Part shown: piece after piece, positions 35,702-44,752 of the stretch | How positions within the stretch are numbered: the first letter of the stretch is position 1 | Layout of the letters: each line of letters begins with the position of its first letter | From: CBDBBY01 sp965203215 | GTDB lineage: Bacteria > Pseudomonadota > Alphaproteobacteria > Rhodobacterales > Rhodobacteraceae | DNA: 64,000 nucleotides | Reading direction: 5' to 3' | Assembly (NCBI GenBank): GCA_965203215.1 | Contig: CBDBBY010000001.1 | Location: 1,364,001 to 1,428,000 of the forward strand | Notes under the pieces: model-generated | Databases searched by the model: none | What the model was told of the DNA's origin: nothing | Seen by the model: only the letters and a program-made list of their open reading frames with translations | Position numbers and translations under genes: made by a program

Positions 35702-36474
35702 TCGGCACCCTCGGCAAAGACAAGGCTGTCGCCGAGCGCATTCACGACCTGATCGAAAGCGGCGTCGGGAAGGCGGTCACAGATCACCCGGTCGACATCG
35801 GTGATCATGGCGCCGGCGGCAGGCGCGAGGCGACCGAATTTGCTGTTGTCGATCACGAGGATCGACTTCTGGGCGTTTGCTCGCATGCGTTCCGAGGCGC
35901 GGACTTCGGATTGGTGAAACTCCAGCAGCCGCCCGTCCTCGCCCACGCCCGCAGAGCCGAAGACGGCGAATTCCGCGCGAAACCGACCGAAGAAATCGAC
36001 AACCTCTTCTCCCACGAAATCGCGGTCGGGCAGGCGAAGCTCGCCTCCGGGCAGGATGATCCGGTTCGACAATTCCTCGCTCAGAGCCATCGCGGCGCTG
36101 AGGTTGTTTGTGATGACCGTCATTTCCTTGCGAAATCGCAGCGCGCGCGCCACGCTTAGAACCGTCGAGCCGACCGAGATGAACAGCGTCGCTCCGCTGG
36201 GGATTTGCGCCGCCGCCACCTCGGCAATGGCGCGCTTTCCGGCAAGGTTGGTGCCCGCGCGTTGGTCGAAGGGGGTGTTCAGGCGGTCTTCCGCCAATTC
36301 AATGCGGCCGTGCGCGCGGCGCAGTGCTTCGCCGTTGCAAAGCAGGTCGAGATCGCGGCGAATGGTCTGGGTGGAAACGCCCAGCATCTCCGCCAGAGAG
36401 CCGACGCTGACGCCTCCTCTTTCTTGAACGACCTGAAGGATCAAGTCACGCCGCCGAATCTTTTTCGATGCCAT
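35698..36474 (-). CDS. DeoR/GlpR-family transcriptional regulator
   Basis: This 258-residue repressor has an N-terminal winged helix (SVGSLAEMLGVSTQTIRRDL, about residues 20-39) and a DeoRC sugar-phosphate-binding domain, with the ligand loop SVGSTVLSVARAL and the terminal ITDVDRVI. Relatives include GlpR, which senses glycerol-3-phosphate. It is first in the seven-gene leftward operon and divergent from the HAD phosphatase, so it likely controls both directions from the 36475-36710 region. Confidence 0.9.
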   Translation of the reverse strand: MASKKIRRRDLILQVVQERGGVSVGSLAEMLGVSTQTIRRDLDLLCNGEALRRAHGRIELAEDRLNTPFDQRAGTNLAGKRAIAEVAAAQIPSGATLFISVGSTVLSVARALRFRKEMTVITNNLSAAMALSEELSNRIILPGGELRLPDRDFVGEEVVDFFGRFRAEFAVFGSAGVGEDGRLLEFHQSEVRASERMRANAQKSILVIDNSKFGRLAPAAGAMITDVDRVICDRLPDAAFDQVVNALGDSLVFAEGAE

Positions 36475-36710
36475 CGAGTCCCTGTCGTTTTGATGCGACT
36501 ATATTCGCCGAAAAGCGACAAAACAACAAAAAAATTCGCGCGCAGTGTAGCGATTGAATCATTTGGGCTGTGAAAATGATGAATTTCGTGGTTTCGGGGA
36601 TACTTGCATGTTGTTTTATTGTTTTGCTTTTCATTTCCGTTCGCCGTCGCTACGCTTGTCGTTATCCACGTCCAGAATGCGTGGCGCTTTGGAAAGGACC
36701 AGTCGGACGC
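36475..36710. promoter_or_regulatory. Divergent control region, DeoR operon versus HAD gene
   Basis: These 236 bases separate two divergent genes and are A+T-rich near 36500-36620. A stretch with CGCCGAAAAGCGACAAAACA (36507-36526) is a candidate DeoR-type operator, because GlpR-like proteins favour repeats with CGAAA/TTTCG cores. No firm -35/-10 pair was assigned. Confidence 0.4.
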
Positions 36711-37595
36711 ATGGATGACGTCTCCAGCATTTTCGAACGGTATCAGTCGGTGCGACACCGGCTTCCGACGGCGCACTTCACCGCAAGTTCCGAGAACGTA
36801 GGTTCTCTGGTCGACGTGGCAGGCGAAGTGGATGCCTTCGTCTTCGACGCCTTCGGTGTTCTAAATGTCGGCGAGACTTCGATCCCCGAAGCTGCGCAAA
36901 GGCTGGACCAGCTTCGCGAAGCCGGGCTTGCGATTCGAATCCTGTCGAATGCCGCGAGCTACAATCATGAACGCGCCACGGAAAAGTTCCGCAAGCTCGG
37001 CATGAAGGTCGGGTCGGGCGAAATTGTGACCAGCCGCGATGCGGCGCTCGAAAGTCTCAGGGACTTGCTGTGGGGCTGTATCGCGGCACCATCCGACGAC
37101 TTCTCGGATATCCCGGCCGCCACGGTGCGTTTGGGTGACGACCCCTCTGACTATGACCGGGTCGACGGTATTCTGTTCCTGTCGACTGAAGCCTGGGGGC
37201 CAGAGCGTCAGGCCGTTCTGACAGCAAGCCTGATGGCAAACCCCCGGCCGGTCGTAATCGCAAATGCCGATATCGCGGCACCCCGCGATTATGGCTTCTC
37301 GCTGGAGCCGGGCCATTTTGGTCACCTGCTGGCAGACAAAGGTCTGACAGATATCAAGTTCTTCGGAAAACCGTTTCCCGAGGTTTTCCGGATGGTGGAA
37401 GAATCGCTCGAAGGCATTCCGCCGAACCGGATAGCAATGTGCGGCGACACCTTGCACACCGATATCCTTGGTGCCGCGGCGCAAGGATGGCGCACCGTGC
37501 TGGTTGAACGCGACGGGATGTTTTGCGGCACAGATGCGCGCGAGTATTGCCATCGGTCCGCGCTTGTCCCAACATGGCGGCTTTCGCGAATCTAA
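36711..37595 (+). CDS. HAD-family phosphatase (TIGR01459 type, glycerol phosphatase-like)
   Basis: This 294-residue haloacid-dehalogenase-superfamily hydrolase has motif I FVFDAFGVLNVG (Asp nucleophile near residue 44), motif II ILSNAA and motif IV/III MCGDTLHTDILGA with a cap domain between. Members dephosphorylate sugar or polyol phosphates. The ATG at 36711 follows GGAAAGGA by about 13 bases; the longer frame from 36570 runs through the regulatory region. Next to a GlpR-like regulator and a Ugp-like transporter, it probably releases phosphate from the imported or cleaved product. Confidence 0.85.
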   Translation: MDDVSSIFERYQSVRHRLPTAHFTASSENVGSLVDVAGEVDAFVFDAFGVLNVGETSIPEAAQRLDQLREAGLAIRILSNAASYNHERATEKFRKLGMKVGSGEIVTSRDAALESLRDLLWGCIAAPSDDFSDIPAATVRLGDDPSDYDRVDGILFLSTEAWGPERQAVLTASLMANPRPVVIANADIAAPRDYGFSLEPGHFGHLLADKGLTDIKFFGKPFPEVFRMVEESLEGIPPNRIAMCGDTLHTDILGAAAQGWRTVLVERDGMFCGTDAREYCHRSALVPTWRLSRI

Positions 37596-37701
37596 CATTT
37601 GAAGAATGGACGGTCCGATTCTGCATGCGCCCCAGAATTGGACGCCCGTCCCGCCGAGTCATTTTTCAATGGCAGCAAAGCGACGAAACCGGAAGATCCT
37701 T

Positions 37702-37732
37702 CGCGCGTGGCGTAGGTTCGCGCGGCTTTTTT
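37702..37732 (+). terminator. Probable rho-independent terminator after the HAD gene
   Basis: CGCGCG (37702-37707) pairs with CGCGCG (37719-37724) across an 11-base loop, followed by GGC and six T (37727-37732). It lies about 105 bases after the HAD stop. The stem is short but the T-run is clear. Confidence 0.55.
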
Positions 37733-38058
37733 GTTGTCTGAGTGATTTCGAGACTCGCGTCTTGCCCGGACGAAGTTGGGGTTCTCTACGGGCAGTTCGA
37801 AAAAAGAGACTCGTTTTCAATGTCTTGAAAATCCGCAAGACTTGGATTCAGGCCGCACGCCGCAGGCGCGTTGCCCGGTGTGAATCTTAACTTGCCCGGC
37901 AAAAAACGCGACTTTTGTCGGGCAAGAACGACACTCCAGGCGCAATTCGATAAATCTCTTGCAGAATTTGCGGATTTCTTCACAGTCCCGTCTTTCCGGA
38001 AACGGTTTCCAGAGTTGATTATCGGCATGCGATTCATCCGCACCTCGGCAGCTCGACT
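37733..38058. other. Intergenic stretch left of the MITE
   Basis: No credible gene was seen here. A direct repeat TTGCCCGG occurs twice within 30 bases (near 37870 and 37892), followed by TCGGGCAAG. The stretch may hold the lost remainder of the LysR gene, but removing the MITE does not restore a LysR frame. Confidence 0.45.
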
Positions 38059-38066
38059 CATAGGAG

Positions 38067-38411
38067 GGGTGTGGGTCTGACATGTCACGCGCTAGTCCGT
38101 TGCAATTTAACAGTTTTGCATCTTCTTGGATTCTGCTCGCGTGCGTTTGGCGAGGTTTCGATGACAACCCGACTGGCTTTGGGTGAATTTTGTCAGCGGG
38201 ACAAGCATTCCGCCACCGAATCGCCAAGATCGTTCAAATCCAAAACGACGAGGGTCCTCCCGCTGCGGAGCACTTTGAACATTGCGAGCGCCAGACCGGG
38301 AGGCTTGCATGGAACTGGGGCGGCGCGTGCTGCAAGAGTTTCAGGAAGACCGGGATGCGCGATCGCACGGACCTTCTTACGAATAGTGCGTGACATGTCA
38401 GACCCACACCC
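38067..38411. mobile_element. MITE-like element, 345 bp, 24-bp perfect inverted ends, 8-bp duplication
   Basis: The ends are exact 24-base inverted repeats starting GGGTGTGGGTCTGACATGTC (38067-38090 and 38388-38411). An 8-base direct duplication CATAGGAG flanks them (38059-38066 and 38412-38419). The interior has no transposase frame, so the element is non-autonomous. IS256 and ISL3 elements make 8-base duplications, so the mobilising enzyme may be of such a family; an IS256 scar lies at 59208. Confidence 0.9.
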
Positions 38412-38672
38412 CATAGGAGCCTTGCACTCATCCAGCGGGGGCTGGATGCGCGCCGTGAGGATTTGCCATGTGGCGGCGGAAGCAATGCCTTTTACGAAAT
38501 GCCGAGTGATCAGCTGCGGGCCGAATGCCTCTTCTGCCCGATTTACAGCAGTTCGCACCGCAGAAGGCGCCGCATGCATTTGGTTGGCCTCCTCGGAAAT
38601 GCTGCCGACGGTCGCGGCAGCCATGACGTATCGCAATGCCTTCAGACTGATTTCCATGTGCCTCTCATTCAT
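38412..38672 (-). pseudogene. LysR-family regulator, N-terminal remnant
   Basis: About 75-85 residues of a LysR N-terminus remain. The helix-turn-helix is MEISLKALRYVMAAATVGSI, EEANQMHAAPSAVRTAVNRA, then FGPQLITRH. The start is at 38657 or 38672. The frame runs into the MITE right after the linker helix (ARIQPPLDECKAP). The effector domain is not found on the far side of the MITE, so a deletion has also occurred. It is divergent from the flavoprotein at 38769 and probably once regulated it. Confidence 0.75.
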
Positions 38673-38768
38673 CAAATTATTTGAATTTGGCATTTGATGT
38701 TTTCTGTCTTTCAAAAGATTGGATTTCTTTGAAACTGCGGCCAAAATCATTATTGAGGAGAACGCGAT

Positions 38769-41195
38769 ATGCAAAGCCATGCACGGGTAGTTGTTGTGGG
38801 CGGCGGCGTAGGCGGATTGTCGGCATTGTATCATCTTTGCCAGGAAGGCTGGACCGACACGGTTCTGCTTGAACGTAACGAGCTGACCTCGGGCACCACC
38901 TGGCATTCGGCGGCGCAATGCCCGAGCGTTGCTTTCAATCAACTGTTGCTGTTGCTGCGCGACTATACAATCAAGCTTTACAAGGAGCTGGCCGATGATC
39001 CGGCCTATCCGATCAATTACCACTACGCCACCGGCGGGATGCGCCTTCTGACTGATCCGATTCATGTGGAGGAAGTCCATCACATCATGTCGGTGGCCAA
39101 GGGGCTGGGGATAGAGTTTGATTTGCTGGACGCAGACGAGGCGGGACGGCGCAACTTCCTTTTGAATACCGACGGCGTTTTGGCGGCGATGTGGGATGAG
39201 AAAGACGGCGACATTGACCCTGGACAGTTGTGTCAAGCGTTGGCACGCCGCTCACGCAAGGCTGGCGCAGCCATTCATCGCAACGCGCCCGTGACCGGTT
39301 TGAAACAACTGCCCAATGACGAGTGGCTGGTGACGACCGACAAGGGCACGATCACGGCTGAGCATATCGTTGTCGCCGCAGGCTGCCGTGTGAACGAAGT
39401 TGGCGCCCTAATGGGAATCGAATACCCGGTCATCGCCATGGAGCACATGTATTTCGTCACCGAGGATATTCCAGATCTGACGTCGCGCCCCGAACGTTTG
39501 CCCATGGTTCGCTGCCCGCGTGACACATTCTACATGCGTCAGGAAAAGAAGGGGCTTTTGGTCGGCATCTATGAACATGACTGCAAGACCTTCGGCATGG
39601 ATGGGATCGACCCGGAATTCGTCAACGCGCTTTGCCCGGACGATCTGGACCGGCTTCTGCCCAAAATGGAGCCAATATTCGAGCGTCTGCCGTGCTTGCA
39701 GGATGTCGGCATCAAATCGGTGGTGAACGGACCTATTTCTTACGCTTCAGATGCCGGGCCGCTGGTCGGCAAGCAACCGGGCTTTCGCAACTGCTGGTCA
39801 ATGAACGGGCTGCGCGTCGGCATCGGCGAAGGCGGCGGTTACGGCAGGATGTTGGCCCAAATGATGGTGCATGGCGAAACCGAATGGGATTGCTGGCAGC
39901 TTGATCCGCGCCGCATCACCAGCTTCGCCAACGCCGAATACACCGCGCTGAAGTCCATCGAAGACTACCAGAACGAGTTCCGCTGGCACCTGCCGCACGA
40001 GCACCGCCCGGCAGGCCGCCCTGCAAAGACATCGCCGCTTTATCCGATACTCAAAGCCAAGGGCGCAGAATTTGGAGTAGTCAATGGCTGGGAGCGCACG
40101 GAGTTCTACAAGCCGGATGCCGATTTTCAGCCGACCCACGGCTATGCTTTCCAGAATTGGCACGACGTTGTGGGTGCTGAAATCGACGCGCTCAGGACCA
40201 ATGTCGGCTTGGCAGAGCTTTCGGGCTTCAACCATTGCCGCATCTCTGGAACCGGCGCGCTGGACTGGCTCTGCAGCCTGACCTGTTCGCCGGTTTCAAC
40301 GCAAACCGGCAAGGCGAGCCTGTGCTACTTCCTTACCCCCAAGGGCAACATTGCGGGCGAGGCCACCGTTGTGCCGCTGTCCGACGGCGAGGTTTTCTAC
40401 GGCTCTGCAGCGACGGCCGAATATCACGATATGGACTGGCTGACCCATCGATTGCCCGAAGGAGCGGACATCTGCATTGAAAGTCGCACCAATACACACA
40501 CGATGATCGTCATTGCGGGCCCCAAAACCCGCGATCTGCTTGCTGAGGTATCACCGCGTACAAAATGGGATCAATCGGATTTCCCGTGGCTGACCGCACA
40601 GCGCGTCTTCATCGGCTATGTCGAGGCGCTGGCTATCGCGATCAGCTATTCCGGCGAGCAGGCATTTGAGCTTCATGTCCCCAACACCCAACTCTACGCG
40701 GCTTATGAAGCCTTGACCGAAGCGGGGCAAGGTTTCGGCCTGTCGCATTTTGGCATGCATGCCATCGATTCAATGCGCCTTGAAAAAGGGTATGGTCACT
40801 GGAGGGGCGACTTCATCACTGAATTCAACCCGGCCGAAGCCGGACTTCTGCGTTTCGTGGAATTGAGCAAGGATTTTCCCGGAAAGTCGGGGCTTTTAGC
40901 GCAGATGGATGCCGGGAACCGCAGAGAGAGGGTCATGCTGGACATCCACAGTAACGCAGGCCCTGCACACCCGGGTGAAGGAGTGTTTGCGGATGGCGCA
41001 CCGATAGGTTCGATTTCTTCCGCGGCCTGGGGCTATCGCATGGGCAGGAATCTCGCCATGGCTTATGTCCACCCCGCCCACGCACAGGTCGGTTCTGAGA
41101 TCGAGATCTTTTTGATGGGCGTTCAAGTCGGAGCCACCGTCAGTGACTTGTGCCTCTATGATCCTGAAAACACCCTGCCCAGAGGTGCCTCGTGA
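38769..41195 (+). CDS. FAD-dependent dimethylglycine/sarcosine dehydrogenase-like protein
   Basis: This 808-residue protein has an N-terminal D-amino-acid-oxidase fold (FAD loop VVVVGGGVGGLSALYHL, residues 7-23), a middle FAO_M region (about 370-425) and a C-terminal aminomethyltransferase (GcvT) domain (about 430-800). H46 in SGTTWHSA matches the histidine that binds FAD covalently in dimethylglycine dehydrogenase. Such enzymes demethylate N-methyl amino acids and pass formaldehyde to tetrahydrofolate. A GAGGAG site lies just before the ATG. With the Ehu-type transporter downstream it suggests use of an N-methylated osmolyte. Confidence 0.88.
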   Translation: MQSHARVVVVGGGVGGLSALYHLCQEGWTDTVLLERNELTSGTTWHSAAQCPSVAFNQLLLLLRDYTIKLYKELADDPAYPINYHYATGGMRLLTDPIHVEEVHHIMSVAKGLGIEFDLLDADEAGRRNFLLNTDGVLAAMWDEKDGDIDPGQLCQALARRSRKAGAAIHRNAPVTGLKQLPNDEWLVTTDKGTITAEHIVVAAGCRVNEVGALMGIEYPVIAMEHMYFVTEDIPDLTSRPERLPMVRCPRDTFYMRQEKKGLLVGIYEHDCKTFGMDGIDPEFVNALCPDDLDRLLPKMEPIFERLPCLQDVGIKSVVNGPISYASDAGPLVGKQPGFRNCWSMNGLRVGIGEGGGYGRMLAQMMVHGETEWDCWQLDPRRITSFANAEYTALKSIEDYQNEFRWHLPHEHRPAGRPAKTSPLYPILKAKGAEFGVVNGWERTEFYKPDADFQPTHGYAFQNWHDVVGAEIDALRTNVGLAELSGFNHCRISGTGALDWLCSLTCSPVSTQTGKASLCYFLTPKGNIAGEATVVPLSDGEVFYGSAATAEYHDMDWLTHRLPEGADICIESRTNTHTMIVIAGPKTRDLLAEVSPRTKWDQSDFPWLTAQRVFIGYVEALAIAISYSGEQAFELHVPNTQLYAAYEALTEAGQGFGLSHFGMHAIDSMRLEKGYGHWRGDFITEFNPAEAGLLRFVELSKDFPGKSGLLAQMDAGNRRERVMLDIHSNAGPAHPGEGVFADGAPIGSISSAAWGYRMGRNLAMAYVHPAHAQVGSEIEIFLMGVQVGATVSDLCLYDPENTLPRGAS

Positions 41196-41706
41196 TCAAA
41201 AGCTCCACCCGCCGAACCGGTGCCGGAGGCCGTTCCGTCCGCGCGGCATCAAGGACGGGGCTCAGCTTGCACAGCTGCCGGTAGATTCGTCCGGCTCGCG
41301 ACGGCCGCCCAAGCCGGTCCCGAAACCGGCTCGCTGCAAAGGAAAAGATCGCTGGGTGCGGATCTATGACTCTAATGAGCGGTCGCGCCAAACTTTGAGA
41401 TTTCCGCGCAGCCCCCGGCGTGACAGGGTCGTTCTCGGAATGCCGACGCCTAGATATGCATCGACGACCGCCGTGTCGCAATCATGAAATTTGTCGGTCA
41501 GGTGAAACCAGATTTTCCGTCAACCGGAAAAGATTTGTGACGCCGACCAAGAAAGCCATCGAGGCAGGTTCGCGTACCGGGGCAACGTCGCTCCGCATTC
41601 GGCGAACAAGAAATGCCGTTGCTTTTTCTCAAGATATTGAGCAATATACGGCATTCGATACATAGCATGCTTGTCTCGAATAAAACCGATCAAGGAAGGA
41701 AAATTT
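41196..41706. other. Intergenic stretch without recognisable gene
   Basis: These 511 bases have open frames on both strands, but none shows family motifs or a ribosome site. The stretch is A+T-richer toward 41640-41700, where the promoter of the binding-protein gene should lie. Confidence 0.5.
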
Positions 41707-42543
41707 ATGAAACTGTTCAATGCGATCACGGTCGCTGCCGCAACTCTCGCCGGCGGCGCATCCGCCGCGCTTGCAGGATCGCTTCAGGACCGGGTCGAGG
41801 CCGGCGAAACCATTCGTCTCGGCTTCGCCAACGAGGTGCCTTGGGCCTATCCCGGAGAAGGGAATGAACCGCTGGGTTTCGTGAATGCTCACGTGCTGGG
41901 CGTGCTCAAGGAGATGGGTCACGAGAACATTGAACCGGTCGTCACCGACTGGGGCGGGCTGATCCCGGGCTTGCATGCCAGGCGCTTCGACCTCATAACC
42001 GGCGGAATGTACATCCTCGGCAGCCGCTGCGGAAACGTGACTTTTTCGGAACCGATGGCCAAGGTGGGCGATGCGTTCATCGTGCAAAAGGGCAACCCTG
42101 CCGGCATCCAGAGCTACAAGGACATCTTGGAAAACGATGCCAAGCTGGTAACCGGCGCCGGCTATTACATGATCGGTATAGCGATCGAGGAGGGCATCCC
42201 TGAACGCGAAATCATGCAGGTGCCCGGGCCGACCGAAATCCTCGCCGCGGTCAAGGCAGGCCGGGCGGATGCAGGCGCCGTGACTTACTTCACCGCGCTG
42301 GCCCTGGCTGAAGAAAACCCGGATATCGAGGTGACCGACCCGGACGCGCTGCCGGAGCGGACTCAGAACTGGGTCGGCATCGGGTTCCGCAATGAAGACG
42401 CGGATTTCGCCGCCAAGTTCAACGCGGCCCAGGCAAGCTATCTTGGCTCGGACGCCATGCTCGCCGGACTGGCCGCATACGGCATCGACGAAAAAATCCT
42501 GCCCAAGGGCGAAACGACCGCGTGGGTCTGCGAAAATCGCTGA
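41707..42543 (+). CDS. ABC transporter substrate-binding protein, ectoine/hydroxyectoine type (EhuB-like)
   Basis: This 278-residue periplasmic receptor of the polar-amino-acid family has a signal peptide (about residues 1-23, ending ASAALA). The mature blocks IRLGFANEVPWAYP and HARRFDLITGGMYILGSRC fit EhuB, including the RCxxVxFSEP segment. The ATG at 41707 follows AAGGAAGGA; an earlier in-frame ATG at 41671 lacks a ribosome site. The gene heads a B-C-D-A transporter set. The ligand may be ectoine or another zwitterionic osmolyte. Confidence 0.82.
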   Translation: MKLFNAITVAAATLAGGASAALAGSLQDRVEAGETIRLGFANEVPWAYPGEGNEPLGFVNAHVLGVLKEMGHENIEPVVTDWGGLIPGLHARRFDLITGGMYILGSRCGNVTFSEPMAKVGDAFIVQKGNPAGIQSYKDILENDAKLVTGAGYYMIGIAIEEGIPEREIMQVPGPTEILAAVKAGRADAGAVTYFTALALAEENPDIEVTDPDALPERTQNWVGIGFRNEDADFAAKFNAAQASYLGSDAMLAGLAAYGIDEKILPKGETTAWVCENR

Positions 42544-42556
42544 CCTTACGCGTTTC

Positions 42557-42583
42557 GGGCCGATCCCATTTGCGGGTCGGCCC
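42557..42583 (+). terminator. Intra-operon hairpin after the EhuB-like gene
   Basis: GGGCCGATCCC pairs with GGGTCGGCCC with one bulged T and a six-base loop. No T-run follows and the permease gene starts 23 bases on, so it is probably an mRNA-processing or partial-termination hairpin favouring receptor expression. Confidence 0.6.
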
Positions 42584-42605
42584 ATATGCGTCTTCCGGGG
42601 CATAG

Positions 42606-43271
42606 ATGCCATACCCTGAATTCTTATTCGAATTTGGCGACCGGTATTTGGACGGAATCCAGGTCACGGCGGTTCAGTTCCTGATGGCGACTGCGCTGGC
42701 GGTCTTGATCTCTCTGATCATGGGTCTGGGAAAGGTGTCGCCAAACCCGATCCTGCGTTGGTCCGCCACCGCCTATATCGAGTTCTTTCGCGGCACGTCG
42801 CTGCTGGTTCAGCTGTTCTGGCTGTTCTATGTATTGCCTCTGTTCGGACTGACCTTGGACAAATACGTCACTGGATTCATAGCCGTCGGGTTGAACCTCG
42901 GCGCTTATGGAGCCGAACTGGTGCGCGGCGGGATTCAATCGGTGCCCACTGGCCAGTGGGAGGCGGCCTACTCGCTTTCCATGTCTTCGGCGCGCCGCAT
43001 GTGGCGCATCATCCTGCCGCAAGCGTTTCTGAATATGCTGCCGCCTTGGGGCAATCTTATTATCGAACTCCTGAAGTACACTGCTTTGGTCGCGCTGATT
43101 GCCGTGCCGGATGTAATGTTCGAGGCTCGCCAGATAAACGGATCGACCTTCCTGTCGGCGCAGGCATTCGGAACGGCTCTGATCATTTACTACGTCCTTG
43201 CGCGCTTTCTGGTGACTCCGTTCATGCGTTCGCTGGAACGGATCATGATGCGAAAGATGGGGAAAGCTTGA
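42606..43271 (+). CDS. Amino-acid-type ABC transporter permease (EhuC-like)
   Basis: This 221-residue permease of the His/Glu/Gln/Arg/opine family has five helices. The family block IEFFRGTSLLVQLFWLFYVL is near residue 60, and the EAA loop region is EAAYSLSMSSARRMWRIILP. It pairs with the permease that follows three bases later. Confidence 0.88.
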   Translation: MPYPEFLFEFGDRYLDGIQVTAVQFLMATALAVLISLIMGLGKVSPNPILRWSATAYIEFFRGTSLLVQLFWLFYVLPLFGLTLDKYVTGFIAVGLNLGAYGAELVRGGIQSVPTGQWEAAYSLSMSSARRMWRIILPQAFLNMLPPWGNLIIELLKYTALVALIAVPDVMFEARQINGSTFLSAQAFGTALIIYYVLARFLVTPFMRSLERIMMRKMGKA

Positions 43272-43274
43272 TCG

Positions 43275-43940
43275 ATGGAATGGAGCTGGGATTTCGCTTG
43301 GGAAATCATGCCCCGAATGCTGGAAGCGACCGGCAACACGCTGATCGCCGCGGGCTTGGGATATGCAATCGCCGTCGTGGTCGGCCTGATTCTGGCGCTG
43401 GCGCAGCGAACGCCCTTCTTGCCGGCGACGCTGGCAGTGCGCGAGTTCGTCGAATTCATCCGCTCGACCCCGCTCGTGCTGCAGATATTCTTCGTCTACT
43501 ACGTCGGTCCGCAATTCGGAATCAACCTCAGCCCTTGGGTGGCGGGAATGATTGCCATAGGGCTGCATTATTCGACCTACCTCTCGGAAGTCTATCGGGG
43601 CGGCATCGAAAGCATTCCCGTCGGACAATGGGAGGCGTGCCGGTCACTTTCGATGTCAGCCCGCGACACCTATTTCCGCATCATAATTCCGCAAGCGCTG
43701 CCGCCTTCGGCAGCAGGAATGGGAAACTACCTGGTCGGAATATTCAAGGATACTCCGATGCTGTCGGTCATTGGCGTGGCCGAACTGATGCACGCCGCGA
43801 ACGCGATCGGCGGACAGAACTACCGCTACCTTGAACCTTATACAATCGTGGGCGTTGTCTTTCTGCTGGTCTCGCTGCCGTCCGCAGGCCTGATTCGCGC
43901 CTTCGAGATCTGGATTCGCCGCAAATTCGGGATGATCTGA
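43275..43940 (+). CDS. Amino-acid-type ABC transporter permease (EhuD-like)
   Basis: This 221-residue partner permease has EFIRSTPLVLQIFFVYYV and EAA loop EACRSLSMSARDTYFRIIIP. It begins three bases after the previous gene and overlaps the ATPase start by one base (TGATGG). Confidence 0.88.
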   Translation: MEWSWDFAWEIMPRMLEATGNTLIAAGLGYAIAVVVGLILALAQRTPFLPATLAVREFVEFIRSTPLVLQIFFVYYVGPQFGINLSPWVAGMIAIGLHYSTYLSEVYRGGIESIPVGQWEACRSLSMSARDTYFRIIIPQALPPSAAGMGNYLVGIFKDTPMLSVIGVAELMHAANAIGGQNYRYLEPYTIVGVVFLLVSLPSAGLIRAFEIWIRRKFGMI

Positions 43941-44752
43941 TGGAAGACCTCTCGAGTTATCCTCTGAACCTCCCGGCTGACGACAAGCCGATGGTGCGGT
44001 TCCATAATGTGACGAAGCGCTATGGCTCGCTCACTGTTCTCGGCAACCTGTATCTCGACGTCGCCGAGGGCGAGATGGTTTCGATCATAGGCCCGTCGGG
44101 GTCCGGCAAGACAACGGTGCTGCGCATGCTGATGCTGGAACGCATTCAGGGAGGCGTGATCTATTTGGACGGAGAGCCGCTGACGCATCAAGACATAAAC
44201 GGCAAGCTGGTTCCGGCTTCGAACAAGTACCTGCGCATGGCGCGCAAACCCGTTGGAATGTGCTTCCAGCACTTCAACCTGTTTCCTCATATGACCGCGC
44301 TGCAGAATTGCATGGAAGGGCCGGTGCAAGTTCTAGGCATGTCGAAACAGGATGCGCGGGAACGTTCTGAAGAGCTGCTGGAATTGGTAGGGCTCATCGA
44401 CAAGAAGGATGAGCACCCTTCGCGCCTGTCGGGCGGTCAGCAACAGCGCGTGGCAATCGCCCGCGCCCTTGCGATGCGGCCCAAGGTTTTGTTGCTGGAC
44501 GAGGTCACTTCGGCACTGGACCCCGAGGTGACCGGCGAAGTGACGGAAGTCATCAAGGGTCTGGTGTCGGCGCACAACCTGACCATCATGATGGTAACCC
44601 ATCAGATGGGTTTTGCTCGCGAGATCTCGGACCGGGTATGCTTTTTCTACGACGGCAAGATCGAGGAGCAAGGCGCTCCGGCTGATCTGTTCGACAGCCC
44701 TCAGCGAAAGCGAACGCAGCAGTTCCTGAGCGCAGTGAAATCCGCGGACTGA
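43940..44752 (+). CDS. Amino-acid-type ABC transporter ATP-binding protein (EhuA-like)
   Basis: This 270-residue ATPase has Walker A GPSGSGKTT, signature LSGGQQQRVAIARAL and Walker B VLLLDEVTSALDPEV. It is the last gene of the Ehu-type set. The N-terminus is about 20 residues longer than usual (MEDLSSYPLNLPADD). Confidence 0.9.
   Translation: MEDLSSYPLNLPADDKPMVRFHNVTKRYGSLTVLGNLYLDVAEGEMVSIIGPSGSGKTTVLRMLMLERIQGGVIYLDGEPLTHQDINGKLVPASNKYLRMARKPVGMCFQHFNLFPHMTALQNCMEGPVQVLGMSKQDARERSEELLELVGLIDKKDEHPSRLSGGQQQRVAIARALAMRPKVLLLDEVTSALDPEVTGEVTEVIKGLVSAHNLTIMMVTHQMGFAREISDRVCFFYDGKIEEQGAPADLFDSPQRKRTQQFLSAVKSAD

Noticed and set aside
38193..39236. A 347-codon minus-strand frame
   Set aside because: It is a chance read-through joining the antisense of the flavoprotein, the LysR remnant and the MITE. 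Only the LysR part (38412-38672) shows real protein features.
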